64,000 nt of DNA from Gerris lacustris. Taxonomy: Eukaryota > Arthropoda > Insecta > Hemiptera > Gerridae. Under the pieces are notes generated by a model. The model saw only the letters and a program-made list of their open reading frames with translations. It was not told where the DNA came from and did not search any database. Below, piece by piece: positions 1 to 12,189 of this stretch. The number at the start of each line of letters is the position of its first letter. Within the stretch, counting starts at the first letter, position 1. The stretch lies in contig OX578283.1 of assembly GCA_951217055.1 (NCBI GenBank), positions 3,412,203-3,476,202 of the forward strand. Reading direction: 5' to 3'. The position numbers and the translations under genes were made by a program.

Positions 1-1965
1 ACTCACAATATTAAAAACTTATTTCTGCACATCCCAACCCCCTCCCTAGATACATATAATGATTTAAAAAAATTAAAAATAAACGTACATAAAAAAAGTA
101 AAGAAAACCATTTATGGAGGGTAAGGATTTTTTAACTATACACATTTGTACACAAGGATGATACTAAGCATTGTATTCAGTTGGTACTTTCTCCTTAGCT
201 TATATGGACCGGCTTTAAAGTCATGTGTAACTGTGAATGCTTACTCAACCTGCATGATAATTATTAAAATAATTAATATAATAATAAGAGAAGGAATAAG
301 GAAATCATTTTCGATATAAGTAGGTGGGAATAATAATATAAAATAAACAACAGTAAAGTCAACTAAATGTGGAGGGGGGGATAGTTTGGAGGTGTTACAA
401 AAATGATGGAATAGTCCAGTCGATAGGGAGTTTTGTTTTGCCGTGCAAAAGGTGGTGTAGAAACTATTTTGATATGTGTTACTAAGGTCTGGGCCCTGAT
501 TAAAAATCTAAGTTTTCGACATCGGGGGGAGGGTCGCCCCCCCCCGTTTTCGACATCGGGGGGAGGGTCGCCCCCCCCCCCCCCCCCCCCCCTTGAAAGG
601 TACAGAAATTGGGTTTTTTCACTGTAACTCCTCAATAGTTGATCCTACGGAAAAACAAACATGTTCAGTACAAAATTAAAGTAGATAAATTACCGACATT
701 TTTCGAATAAACATATATTTTGTAACTCAATTGTGTAACGAGTTGCAGTGGCGTAAACATGAATATTTTTTCCAAAAAATCGTCCAACTCCAAATTTTTC
801 ATATTTCAAAAATTATTAGGGGCTATTCTTTACTAGCCCAGGAACAAAAGGCTTTTGAACTACAAAAGGTGGGGTGGGAACACTTTTTGATAGATCTTAT
901 TTTGAGTTTTTGACTTTGGGGGGGGGGGGGGGGGAGGGAGGGGGGTTAACACGATCAATCATGTTGAAAGAAAGGTACAAGAAATTGATGCTTATTAAAA
1001 AATAATTCCTCAACGGTTCGTCCTATAACAAAATGTCTTATCAAAGCCCAGTTAATCTACGACAGATACATACGCCCAAGATTGGCAAAATCGACCTGTA
1101 TACAGCTGTGTCTCAAAATAGAGGACTGAAGATGGAAAATGTATTAAGAGAAAACTTATGAAATTAATAAGTATCCATAATTGGTGCATTTTTGATCAAT
1201 CAATAGAAAATACTTTAATTATGTGTCAGTTTTTTCATTTCTATACATGATGCCTCAGATACCCTACCTCAACCGTTAAAACGAAGGGAGAAAACCCGAT
1301 GTAAATGCAAAACCATCGCCGTAAATCGGAAATTCCCGGACAAGTTGCCCAAAAGTGAGAGCATTGCAGGAATTGTAACCTAGCAATGTGAAACAGAACA
1401 TAACAGAGAACATCATTCCAAACATACGTTCTACAACTTCTTCATAAATTGTTTACTTAAAAGAATCCGGGATATGATGGCAAGAAACAATGTCAAATCA
1501 ACGACTTTGGTTTTGAGCAATCAACACGCATTCAATTTAGAAACGAGTGGTGGAAGTAGATAGGGACATACTTTGAGCAAGGAAAGAGTAGAGAAGTTGC
1601 GAGGAACACACTCGAATCCATTTTAAATGGATTGCAATCCACAAGTTACGAATCCCTGTGGAATCCATAAGGGACAAGAAGAGTTGGAAGACACTGAAAA
1701 ACATGGAGAGAGTCAAGAACAGCTGCTAACAGGTGGGAGGAAGCTGGGTTTATTTTCAACTCCCACAGAGTTAAGCCAGGAGGTCCAAACTCTTACCACT
1801 TAAGTGGGTCCATCGAGCAAACTTATAAGTGTTCTGCCAGGACACAAGGGGTTCGACCTCTGCACACATCCGATAGATATAATCATAAGTCAAAAATATT
1901 TTACCTCCCTGAGATTTGAACCATCACCTGATGTATCGGTAAATTATCTTGGTTTCAGAGGAAAA
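1..1965. other. Left flank without recognised genes
   Basis: AT-rich DNA with poly-C/poly-G tracts at 361-377, 535-592 and 919-944. Two partly similar halves occur at 430-620 and 740-960 (each with a GGTACAAAAGG..GGTGG and poly-G design), suggesting a diverged direct duplication of one repeat. I saw no exon. Confidence 0.5.
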
Positions 1966-2780
1966 AATTAAAGTATCAATTTAGCAAAATAATTGGTTGT
2001 TTTGACTGAGATTTTGTGGTACCACTTCATAATTATGACTAGGTTAATAATATTGACTAGGTTAATAATATTGACAAGGTTAATGATATTGTCACCACAA
2101 TTTTATATATTTAAACAGACGCGTTTTGACATTATGTCATCTTCAGTGTGTTAACATAGTAAGTGAAAGACAGTAGTAGTCTTAGTAGTACTAGTCTTAG
2201 TATACTAGTCAGCTTAGTAGTAGTCTTTCACTTACTATGTTAACACACTAAAGATGACATAATGTCGAAACGCATCTGTTTAAATATATAAAATTGTGGT
2301 GACAATATTGTAGTGTTACTTTTATTAACCTCTCTAGTCATAATTAATTTAGCAAAAGTTAAAAAGCGCAGACGATTCAAATTAATCGTGGGATATCTGC
2401 AGGTTACTTTCGATAAACTATAAAAGTTTCATTCAAATCGAATAAGTACTTTTGAAGCTATAGGTGTAAATAAATGTATGTTTGTGTGCATGTGGAAGAG
2501 CAACAAATAGGCGCAGAAGGTTGAAACTTATATGGGACCAACAATGGGCTAATTATGACCTACCACCCAAATTTCATTAAAATTTGACATGTAGTTTTTT
2601 AAGATATGTTGGTTCGCAAAAATTTAACGACAGACCGACAGACAGACACGGAACCAAAAATGTTCCCTGATGTCTGAAACGGATTTCTGTCTTGGAATTT
2701 TTGAAATTGGAGACCTAAATTTTTTTCATTCTTCAGAACGATCACAAAGCTTCCGGAAAGCTCAGAAGCAAAATAATAAT
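1966..2780 (+). repeat. Interspersed repeat A (copy interrupted by a foldback)
   Basis: This is a family of roughly 550 bp running from ...AATTGGTGTGGCACATAGC through AAAGTATCAATTTAGC, CGCATGTGGAAGAGAAACAA, TATATGGGACCAACAATGGG, ACAGACAGACACGGAACC and TCAGAACGATCACA to AAGCTCGGAAGCAAAAT. This copy lacks the 5' part. There is no coding potential. The conserved GACAGACAGACACG block recurs, in altered form, in repeats C and D. Confidence 0.7.
1978..2357. mobile_element. Foldback element with 12-bp duplication in repeat A
   Basis: Direct repeats AATTTAGCAAAA (1978-1989 and 2346-2357) flank an inverted repeat. Its arms are about 2085-2170 and about 2219-2315, carrying TGTTAACATAGTAAGTGAAAGAC and its complement. 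The loop is rich in TAGTAGTCTTAGTA. Three tandem copies of a GACTAGGTTAATAATATT-like motif lie in the left part. The uninterrupted target is seen in the copy of repeat A at 3664. Confidence 0.7.
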
Positions 2781-3504
2781 AATAATAATAATGAAGGTAC
2801 ATAATGTATACAAATAAAAGTTTTCACAATACATACAGTTGTAAGTGGATATAAGTAATTGTATAATAAGATCTATAAATACACGTCCTCAACTAAGTTT
2901 AGCCTAAAATAAGCACACAATACCTCCGAATGCAATTAGCTTTAAAACAAATACAACTCTACAAAGTAAATTCACTTTATAATCTTAAATAAACTTGCCC
3001 TTTTACATAAAATAACTAAGTTTCTATTTAATCTACAGATTAAAATTCAACTATAGACTATAGTTAAACCTTGATAATAGTTATGCTTGCATACCAAACA
3101 ATTAAAGAATTATTTCAAAGTTTCTTAATCTCTTGATAATCCCTAGTACTTTATAGAGAAATTGTATACTTAATTAATAATTAAGAATGTTAAAACTTTT
3201 ATTTTTACACTATTTATAATATGCTTAGAGGTCACCACAAACTCCCTGCTCCGTCAGTAAGATTATACTGATAAAACATTCCATTAAGTTTGACTAAAAA
3301 CCTAGGTAGTAATATCTGCACAGTTCTATTACTTACACTCTGTGAGTAACATTAATATAATGAGTTACAATGTTTTTGTAGTGTGATGTTATATATCTTA
3401 GACAATGTAATAAATATATAATATTAAAAAATTTGATAGCATCTCGCTAACATACCACACGATACTTGAACTGTCACCAACCACCTCGATAATTAATAAT
3501 AAAA

Positions 3505-4710
3505 ATAGACTGCCAATTGGTGTGGCACATAGCTTTCTCGCATCCTATCGCGTACTTTATTGATTTTATACTTTTACTAGCCATTATTTTCTAATGTGTC
3601 TAACTGTTTCCCCCATTTTTGTATAATCTGTCATAATTGTTTTTTTTTTTTTATACAAATTAAAGTATCAATTTAGCAAAAGTTAAAGAGCGCAGACGGT
3701 TCAAATTAATCTAGGGCTATCTGTGGACTACTATCAATAAACTATAAAAGTTTCCTACAAATTGGATAAGTACTTTTGAAGCTATAGGTGTAAATAAATT
3801 TATGTTTGTGCGCATGTGGAAGAGAAACAAATTAGCACAGAAGGTTGAAACTAATATGGGACCAACAATGAGCTAATTATGACCTACCATCCAAATTTCA
3901 TTAACCCTTCGTTGCACGGCTATAGTGGACAAACAAAGAGACAAGGGTGGCGCACTTTATGCGCCAATGCATTTTTCAAACCTTAAATTGGTTAAATCCA
4001 GATTATCTAGATTGTGTTTTGGAAATGTTGAACTAAAAAGTCAATTGATGTATTACATATTTATTTTTCAATGATATCTTTAATTATAAAAATAACTATA
4101 AAAAAATCAGTAATTACTCCTTCAGCATTCTGACTTAGTATCGGGCTTTCAACCTTAATTATCAACCCTATTTATTATTATTAGTTATTATTATTAAGAT
4201 AACTCCTCACAATTATCATCCTAATCCCACAACTCCAGCAAACTGAAAAATATTGATCAGATGGCATAATTTTTCTATACCGGACATGGTGGCATGGGCG
4301 GCAAATACAGTACACCAAGACAAATTAACACGGCAAAACAAAGCAGAACGAAGCAATAATCAAAGCAGACTGTTTCATCTGTTTTAGGGGTCTCTAGTGG
4401 TAGGGTAAATTGAGGTTTTATTATTCTCGCATCGTGAATCTGTGATTTGCAGAAACTTTTTTACTCATGGCGCACTCCATGCGCCAGCCCGTGTCTCGAA
4501 GGGTTAAAATCGGACGTGTAGTTTTTAAGATATGTTGGTTCGCAAAAATCGAAAGACAGACTGACAGACAAACACGAAACCAAAAATGATCCCTGATGTC
4601 TAAAACAGATTTCTGTCTTAGAATTTTTGAAATCGAAGACCTAAAATTTGTTCGTTCTTCAGAACAATCACATAGCTTCCTTTACCTTCAGTAAGCTCGG
4701 AAGCAAAATC
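3505..4710 (+). repeat. Interspersed repeat A (full copy, interrupted by piggyBac-like MITE)
   Basis: Runs from GCCAATTGGTGTGGCACATA to AAGCTCGGAAGCAAAAT with the TTAA element at 3905-4503. It is the most complete + strand copy once the insertion is discounted. Just downstream (about 4840-5000), a short CTAGG-AACAATAACTGCA-GTTCTATTA segment occurs twice; a third copy is at about 3290-3340. Confidence 0.7.
3905..4503. mobile_element. piggyBac-like MITE with TTAA duplication (copy 1)
   Basis: It is bounded by CCCTTCGTTGCACGGC at the left and GTGTCTCGAAGGG at the right, with TTAA at both sides (3901-3904, 4504-4507). Subterminal GGCGCACTTTATGCGCC and GGCGCACTCCATGCGCC form hairpins at the two ends. 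It has no coding capacity. It interrupts a copy of interspersed repeat A. Confidence 0.85.
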
Positions 4711-6142
4711 TTCTTTTATATGTGCTTTAAAGTGAGATGAAATTTAGTATTAAGAAATAAGACATTGAAGAGTCATTAATAGTACCTAGATTGGAAATCT
4801 ATAGCAAAGTAAAATAAGACTGATCAGTTACTTCAATAGGTCTGCCTGAAAAACTAGGAAACAATAACAGCAAAGTTCTATTATCCACGCACCCTGCTCG
4901 ACACCAATAAAGTAAGCCTGGCCGGGCATTTCATTAGGTCTGCAACAAAACCTAGGTAACAATAACTGCACGGTTTTATTATCTGTTCTACCTGTAGAGC
5001 CATCCTAAGTGGTTCCACTCCTATGTGTGTGTCCAAGAATCCCTTCATTACAAGCAACACACATAACAGGCATTTCTATAGCAAAACATAGCATAGCATC
5101 TGTGAACTACCACCCCACAGTGACCAAGGCCAGAGTGTGGGGAGGAGTTTAATACGTCAATTTTAAGCTTCTTTATGTACCTATCTATTTTTTTATATAA
5201 CAAGAAAAAAATGCAAGTTACTTAAGATTTCACAAAATTAACTAAAAAGTCTGGACTAATTTTTAACATTTTTCTAAATAAAATACGTACTTATAGAGAA
5301 ATATTTACTATCATATTTATGTCAAACCCTTATTTGAATTGTTATTGTTAAGTGATTTTAAACCTATTATTTGAATGATTCCGTTCTGCAGGCCATCATT
5401 GATTCTACAGCCAACCACAACCACAACATGTAAATATATTGTCGCAGAGTACTCTCACGTAATGTTCACTAATTACAGTGTTCTTCAGGTCAAAATTAAT
5501 AATTTTGTATCAGCTCAATATTTTTTAATTCATTTTAAAAGTAATTGTGATAAGTTCCAACGATGATGACTAAATTCAAGAATGGTTAAATTCATTAAAA
5601 ATGATGAAGTCAAGGCGAATATTACATGGTTTTCAATGCTTGACATTGTAAATTGTTTGACAGTGTGGGAAAGTAAAAAATCTAGGGTGAGGAGCTAATG
5701 AAAGCTTGAGATGACTTTAAGAAGGTCGGGCCAATCTAGCAAACAATCACTGGAGCAGGGGCTTGGCCTCTGAGAAATAGTCTAGGCTTTATTTCTTTTC
5801 CTCCCATAGGTGGCCCAACCTGATCTGTCAGAATTAACTCTCATTGTTCTCTTAGTGTAGAGCAGGTTTTTTATTTATAGTTACAATAAACTTATAATTG
5901 TAGCTATTTGAATTGATTTCACTCTAAAAAAGTAATGAATTAGAACATGTTGCATTAGAAACAGAAAATTAAGTTTACAGGGAAGGAGAGGAGGAGATAC
6001 AAAAACAATTGTTTAATTCTGGGAATTAAATTTAGATAAAAATGTGTATGGTGGGGGGGGGGATGAGAGCACTTGAAAAGTGCGGAATTTTCTAGCTATT
6101 ATCAGAAGAACCAGTAGCAGTTTGTAATCATGTGTCAATATA

Positions 6143-6544
6143 CAGTAGAACCTCGATAAGTGTCTCAAGGGGAATAGGGAAACAGTCTTGTTATCTAGGT
6201 GCTCTTTTTGTTGAGGGTCGTGTTATCAAGGTTATTTTGACTATCAGTCGTGTTATCGAGGTTAATAGGAGGGGTTTTCAAGTCTAGACTTGTTCAAGGT
6301 CAACTCATTCCTTTATAGAGACGCGTTATAGATGTTGACTTCTCAAAACAACTTGTTATAGAGGTTCTAAGTTACGTTGTGAATTGGAAAAAATCCGTGT
6401 TATAGAGGTTCTTTGGATAATAATAGTCGCGTTATAGAGGTTAATTTAACAATATGTGTTATGGCAATCTCAAGGGGATTTGAAAATTGCACTTGTAATT
6501 GAGGTTGTCGTGTTATTAAGGGTCGTGTAAGCAAGGTTCTACTG
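6143..6544. mobile_element. TA-flanked MITE, CAGTAGAACCTCG family (copy 1)
   Basis: It starts CAGTAGAACCTCGATAAG and ends AAGCAAGGTTCTACTG, with TA on both sides. The interior consists of many degenerate repeats of a CGTGTTATMGAGGTT-like motif in one orientation. Pogo/Tigger-like by termini and duplication. Confidence 0.8.
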
Positions 6545-6841
6545 TACACCAATTCTATGCCTACATCGTCCTGACACGCCTCTTGCACCACTTTTACTTT
6601 GAATATAATTCAGGGGTGCTACCGGTGCTAACAAGGGTGCTTCCCGATGTCCACGAGTGTGACATAGAACATGCATCCTATAATCTCTATCAGGGCATGT
6701 GCATCCGAGGGATAACAGACCGGTTGTCTACTTATCAATATAATCACTTATTGGAAATACTACTTTTGGTAGATCATATCACTAAGCTGGTATGCTTTTT
6801 GGTAAAAATATTTGGTAAAAAAATCTTGGTAAAAACTAGTA

Positions 6842-7209
6842 CAGCAGAACCTCGATAAGAAGTGTCAAGGGGATTAGGGAAACAGTCTTGTTATCGACGT
6901 GCTCTTTTTGTTGAGGGTCGTGTTATCGGGGTGGGGCAGGGTTTCAAGTCTAGACTTGTTCAAGGTCGACCCATTCCTGTATAGTCACGTTATGGAGGTT
7001 AACTTCCCAAAACGACTTGTTATAGAGGTTCTGAGTTACGTTGTGAATTGGGAAAAATCCGTGTTATTGAGGTTGTTTGGATAATAATAGTCGCGTTATT
7101 GAGGTTAATTTAACATTATGTGTAATGGCAATCTCAAGGGGATTTGATAATTGCACTTTGTAATTGAGGTTGCCGTGTTATTGAGGGTCGTGTAAGCGAG
7201 GTTCTACTG
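6842..7209. mobile_element. TA-flanked MITE, CAGTAGAACCTCG family (copy 2)
   Basis: It starts CAGCAGAACCTCGATAAG and ends GTAAGCGAGGTTCTACTG, with TA on both sides. The interior is about 85-90% like copy 1 by eye, in the same orientation, 300 bp away. The sequence between the two copies is unrelated, so these are two insertions rather than a tandem duplication. Confidence 0.8.
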
Positions 7210-7972
7210 TATTTTGGTACAAAGCGTTAAGCGTTTGCTATTGTTGTTATACTGGCTATGTACTCGTCATTCTCACATATTTGAGTTTTATTTATTCTGA
7301 CACAACTTTAAATGTTGTACAACTAATTTAAAAAACTTTAAAGTAGTTCGTTTTTTATTTTTTATTTTTTTAAAATTGGTACTTTTTAATGCTTCCAGCA
7401 AGGTGTTTTTAAATTAAAAGTTAACCGAGTTCAATTATAGAAATTCCGTCAAACTTTAAAATAATTCAAGCAAAGAATACAACATGTATGTGTCATTAAG
7501 AGCCTAATAACCTGGCAGCTTATAACCTTCTTCACCAAGGAAACAGTAGTTATTACGTCCCTTCTAATCCCCCCGTTATTAAGTCCCTTCTCGTAATTAA
7601 TATAAATTTGTAAACGTTATTTCTTCTTATCGGTGCTGGCAACGAAAAATTCATTCTTTCATAAATAAAAATGGCGACAAAAGTTAAATTAACTTAAAAT
7701 AGAACGAAAAACATGAGCGACATTCGCTTCTAGACACGAAATGTTTAACGAATGATTCACTGATACTAATAGAAATAAGTTTCGAATGAAACATCGGTGT
7801 TTTTTCAAAGGAAATAAACTTGGAGATAAGAGATAAGAAGGTTACGCATCGCTACACCGGACCCTTACATCTCCAAAACACTCGCCACATCTGTACGTTT
7901 ACAACATTATAAATATAATACCAGTCCAACTTTTAATTTATTTATTAAGTAAATTTATCCATGTACTTACAA

Positions 7973-8190
7973 AGAAGCGGTTCGGACGAGTCCAAACACC
8001 TCGATCCTTTCACGAACTCTCGGAAACACAGTTGACACGGAATTTACCCACCGATCAAAGGTCGATGTAATAACAAGTACGAACCGAAGAGACAATGTAT
8101 AAATGTAAACAGAAAGACAGTTAACTTTCAGTTTAAACAACAAAAACAAATGATAATACGAAAGAAACGATACAATTTTCAAATGATTGA
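7973..8190 (-). other. Possible alternative first exon (minus strand)
   Basis: The minus strand reads ...GGACTCGTCCGAACCGCTTCTTT|GTAAGTACATGG at its end, a near-perfect donor. It lies in a stretch (7540-8480) that is more balanced in base composition and free of the repeats seen elsewhere. A 71-codon frame covers it but looks like chance hydrophobic sequence. It may be an alternative 5' exon of the same minus-strand gene. The 5' limit is not determined. Confidence 0.27.
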
Positions 8191-9184
8191 AACAACGAAA
8201 CTACACGTAATCATGATGGAATGTCAGAACTACGATAACAGAAAACAAACTGGTTTATAGAGGACATGGCGCAGTGGCCCGATAACTCACATTCGATCGC
8301 TTTCACGTTAACTCACTACGGATAGCACGGGATAATATCAACCGAACGATACCCCGAGTAACAAGGTTTCGCGAAAACACAATAAAATTATTTGGCAAGT
8401 TCCGACACAAGATTATAAAAGTCAGGCACGGGGACAAAACATCGAAAATGATAAAACGGCAACTTGACAGGTTTGCTAGTGGGACTTAAATCAGGTCTGC
8501 CTACCCACCAGAACAAGTGTTTTTCATTTTACTAAAAAAAAAGCAAAATACTACTTTTTTTTTAATAAAAAACATACGATCCAATGTTTAATCAAAGAAA
8601 TCTAAACTTTATTTTTAAAAAAATACTAATACTATTATAATTAGATAAGCGATGAAGACAGTTTATAAATTATGGCGAAAAGGGGGGGGGGGGGGGGGGG
8701 TACAAAAGAAGCCCTAAATAATTAAGACTTCATCATACACCTGTTCTATCTTTATGATATTATTACAAGTTATTGCACATAATTATGAATATCCTTTTTC
8801 TCTCCAAACAATAAACATGACTAAAAAGAAACATTGACCAACTTTACTTTCTTCCAACAAGAACTAATAGTCCAGGCAAATTAGTAAAAAAAAACAGCAA
8901 ATGGAGGAAATAATTTATAAAGTTTTCAAACTTTGTGAAAACACTTTTAAGGGGTGTAGAAGTAAGAAACAGTAAAGTTCACCTCTCTTGAGGGGGCGCG
9001 TCCCCCCTCCCCCCTCTTTAAAGTCCAAAATTTACTTATATTTCACTTTTTATGCCAAACGGTTTATTTTTTTTAGAGAACTGTTATTACCAAAATTATT
9101 CCTCACATAATTCTGCACAAAAAAGGTCCTATGCATGTTGAAGTGGGACATACCGTTTTCGAGTTATTGTAGCTGGATAGAGAT

Positions 9185-9365
9185 AAAACGTATTTTTGCG
9201 AACCAAGATATCTAAAAAACAACATATCCGATTTTAATGAAATTGGGATGATAGGTTATACTTAGCCCATTGTTGATCCCATATAAGTTTCAACCTTATG
9301 CGCCTTTATTTTATTCTCCACATGCGCACAAACCTACATTTATTTAGACCCTTCAAAAGTACTCA
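9185..9365 (-). repeat. Interspersed repeat A (reverse fragment)
   Basis: Contains the complements of the CGCATGTGGA, GGGACCAACAATGGGCTAA and ATATGTTGGTTCGCAAAAAT blocks. It lies directly before the giant palindrome at 9586. A smaller reverse fragment with the 5' end of the family is at about 56090-56255. Confidence 0.55.
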
Positions 9366-9585
9366 ACTGATTATAATGAAATTTGGATGGTTTGTCGAAA
9401 GTAGCCAGCAAATATAATTACCTACATTAAAGGGTATTAAAAAAATATATAATTCATAAAATATATTGTTAATGTAAGTAAATTAAAAAAAAAAAAAAAA
9501 ATCGTATTTAACAATATAATTGATCATTTTGCACATATAAAAGCGCGCAAAAAAACTTTAATGACCGTTTATATTTTATATATCT

Positions 9586-10560
9586 AGGGTGCCCCGCGAT
9601 AATATGTCATAACGAAACTAATATGTCAAATGCAACAGCAAATGTCGAGTAAGCATATGCCTATTACTCAATAGTCCTCGAGATATCGATATATTTCTTT
9701 TTTTTAAAGTGTTTCACGAAAATTTTCAAAAAAGCCTAATATCTCAAAAACTAAATGAGATAGAGAAATCGGGCTAAGGAACAGTTTTAAAGTTTTAAAG
9801 CACATGAAAAGACCTTTCAGAATCACTTAATTATTTTCAAATTATCAGCTGCTACGCATCTTTTAACTCTTGTTACATTTGAAAATGTGGATTTTTTAAA
9901 ATTCGACCATGAAATTTCTGAACTTTCTACTCTTAATTAAAGGATGTTAGAAGTGTAACGATTTCAGGAAAAACTTCCTATAAAATGTCCTATAAGAAAC
10001 CCAAAGTGTTGTGGTTTCATTCAGGGAAACCTTTTTTGCATTTGTACAAGAATTGGTTGTGATCCTGACCAAAAAATTGCACGTCTGGTATCATTCAATC
10101 CACCATAATTCAAAACTAGTCCGTTAATCTTAAACTTTAATTATGCCATTTGAAAGCTTATGAAAAGCAGAAGTTTTTTCTGAAATCGCCACAATTCTAA
10201 CATCCCTTAATTAAGAGTAGAAAGTTCAGAAATTTCGTGGTCGAATTTTAAAAAATCCAAATTTTCAAATGTAACAGGACTTAAAAGATGCGTAGCAGCT
10301 GATAATTTGAAAATAAATAAGTGACTCTGAAAGGTCTTTTCATGTGCTTTAAAACTGTTCCTCAGCCCAATTTCTCTATCTCATTTAGTTTTTGAGATAT
10401 TAGGCTTTTTTGAAAATTTTCGTGAAACACAAAAAAAAAGAAATATATCAATATCTCGAGAACTATTGAGAAATGGGCATTGCATACTCGACATTTGCTG
10501 TTGCATTTGACCCATAGAATCCGCCAGTTTCGTTATGACATTTTATAGCAGGTCACCCTG
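9586..10560. repeat. Giant palindrome, AGGGTG/CACCCT ends, arms about 390 bp
   Basis: The left arm 9586-9975 and right arm 10170-10560 are about 90% complementary by eye, with ends AGGGTGCCCCGCGATAA and TAGCAGGTCACCCTG. The spacer is about 195 bp. No coding capacity. The terminal AGGGTGxCC resembles the palindrome at 51471-52377. Confidence 0.85.
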
Positions 10561-11231
10561 TATTTTAGCTTTATTTAATTTTTGTGAAGTTTGTTAACTA
10601 TACCGATTTTTAAGTTATTAAGTATAATCTTAAACTTAATGCTATATTTTAATATGTTCTATTTTGACCTATATTATTTTCATTTCATTTCTCGTTCCTT
10701 TAATAAAAATTAGTTTCCTAATATTTTTGTTAAAGCATATTGACATTTTTTTTACGTGCTTGTTATGTGCTAATAAGTTCCTTAAAAAATTACAAACATT
10801 AAACTTTTCCTTCAATTGTATTATATATTTTTATTTATTTTATTCTTATTATTAATTATTCTTATTCTTATTTTTGAAGTCTATTAGTAATTTGTTTAAG
10901 AATTTCCTTAAGATTGCCTAAGCTACTTATTTTATTCTTATTGTCACAACTCACTGTTACTCGATTATTATATATATTTAAATTATTAAGTAAAGGGCGC
11001 TTATTAAGTAAGGGGCGCATTTTTTTTATCTTGCGGGCGGGCGCTATCAGAGCTAGCTACGCCACTGCAACTAAGGTAGGTAGCCAATAATAGTTTATTT
11101 TAATGAATAATTTTCACTAACACATTTTAGGACAAGCAAATATTCACTGGATGCCTTCAGGATAATTGCCTAGTGGCTTAAACATTCTTTTGCACAGCCA
11201 TGCACCAATTGATGATGATATCAATAAATAC

Positions 11232-11812
11232 TCTGCCAATTAGTGTGGCACATAGCTTCCTCACGTTCAATTTTGTATGATTTAATGATTTTATACAATT
11301 AAAACCAATTATTGTCAAACTTACTTAATTTTTCCCTGTTTTTTAAAACTGACAAAAATTGTTTTGATTTTTTACATTAATTAAAGTATCAATTTAGCCA
11401 AGTTTAAGGAGTGCAGACGATTAAAATTAATCTGGGGCCATCTGCAGGCTTCTTTCGACAAACCATCCAAATTTCATAAAAATCAGATAAGTGCTTTTGA
11501 AGCTATAAATGTATGTTTGTACGCATGTGGAAGAGAAACAAATAAGCGCAGAAGGTTGAAGCTTGAGGGACCAACAATGAATGGGCTACTTATGACCTAC
11601 CATCCAAATTTCAATAAAATCAGATGAGTATTTTTTAAGATATGATGATTTACAAAAATTGAACGACAGACTGATAGACAGAAACGGAACAAAAAATGTT
11701 CCCTGATGTCTGAAACGGATTTCTGTCTTGGAATTTTTAAAATCGACATAAAATATTTTTGTTCTTCAGAACGATCACATAGCTTCAGTTACAATAGGTA
11801 AGCTTGGAAGCA
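11232..11812 (+). repeat. Interspersed repeat A (copy without insertion)
   Basis: An uninterrupted copy from GCCAATTAGTGTGGCACATA to AAGCTTGGAAGCAATAT. It shows the family length of about 580 bp. Confidence 0.7.
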
Positions 11813-12019
11813 ATATTATTTTAATTAGAGAGACAGGGAGAGCCAATGATTTTGACCTCTAGAAGGTCACATGTCCAAATCTAAAGCATCTCATTGGCTC
11901 CCCCCTCTTCCCTATGCTGTAAGAATCAATTATAATTGTTTCACTACTATAGCCGCATTACAGCCGTACCTAGCTAAAATTACACATGTTAATTTTAAGA
12001 ATAAATGATAAAAGCTTAC

Positions 12020-12188
12020 TTGATCAAACGGTGTAATGGTTGAGTCCATGAAGTAATGGTCCATTGTACCAGTCGAGCCAGCTTAGTGACCAGGTAAGAA
12101 GGCTCTTGTATTGGTGCAGCAAAGTATGAAAACGCTATCACACAAGCTTTAGCAATATGCTCCAATCCACCTCAAACAGGCTTTGAAA
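12020..12188 (-). CDS. Start-codon exon of an unidentified minus-strand gene
   Basis: On the minus strand an acceptor (GTTATTTTTACAG) is followed by 169 nt ending CAA|GTAAGC. The first in-exon ATG in good context is at 12064 and gives MDHYFMDSTITPFDQ (15 codons, phase 0) up to the donor. A second frame is open across most of the exon but has no start. The composition is clearly less AT-rich than the flanks. It fits as exon 2 of a gene whose first exon ends at 14255. Downstream coding exons were not found in the window; they may be short or lie beyond base 1. Product not recognised. Confidence 0.45.
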
Positions 12189-12189
12189 C

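Noticed and set aside
363..635. 90-codon minus-strand frame with Gly and Pro runs
   Set aside because: Its residues come from poly-G/poly-C tracts; there is no conserved motif, start context or splice signal.
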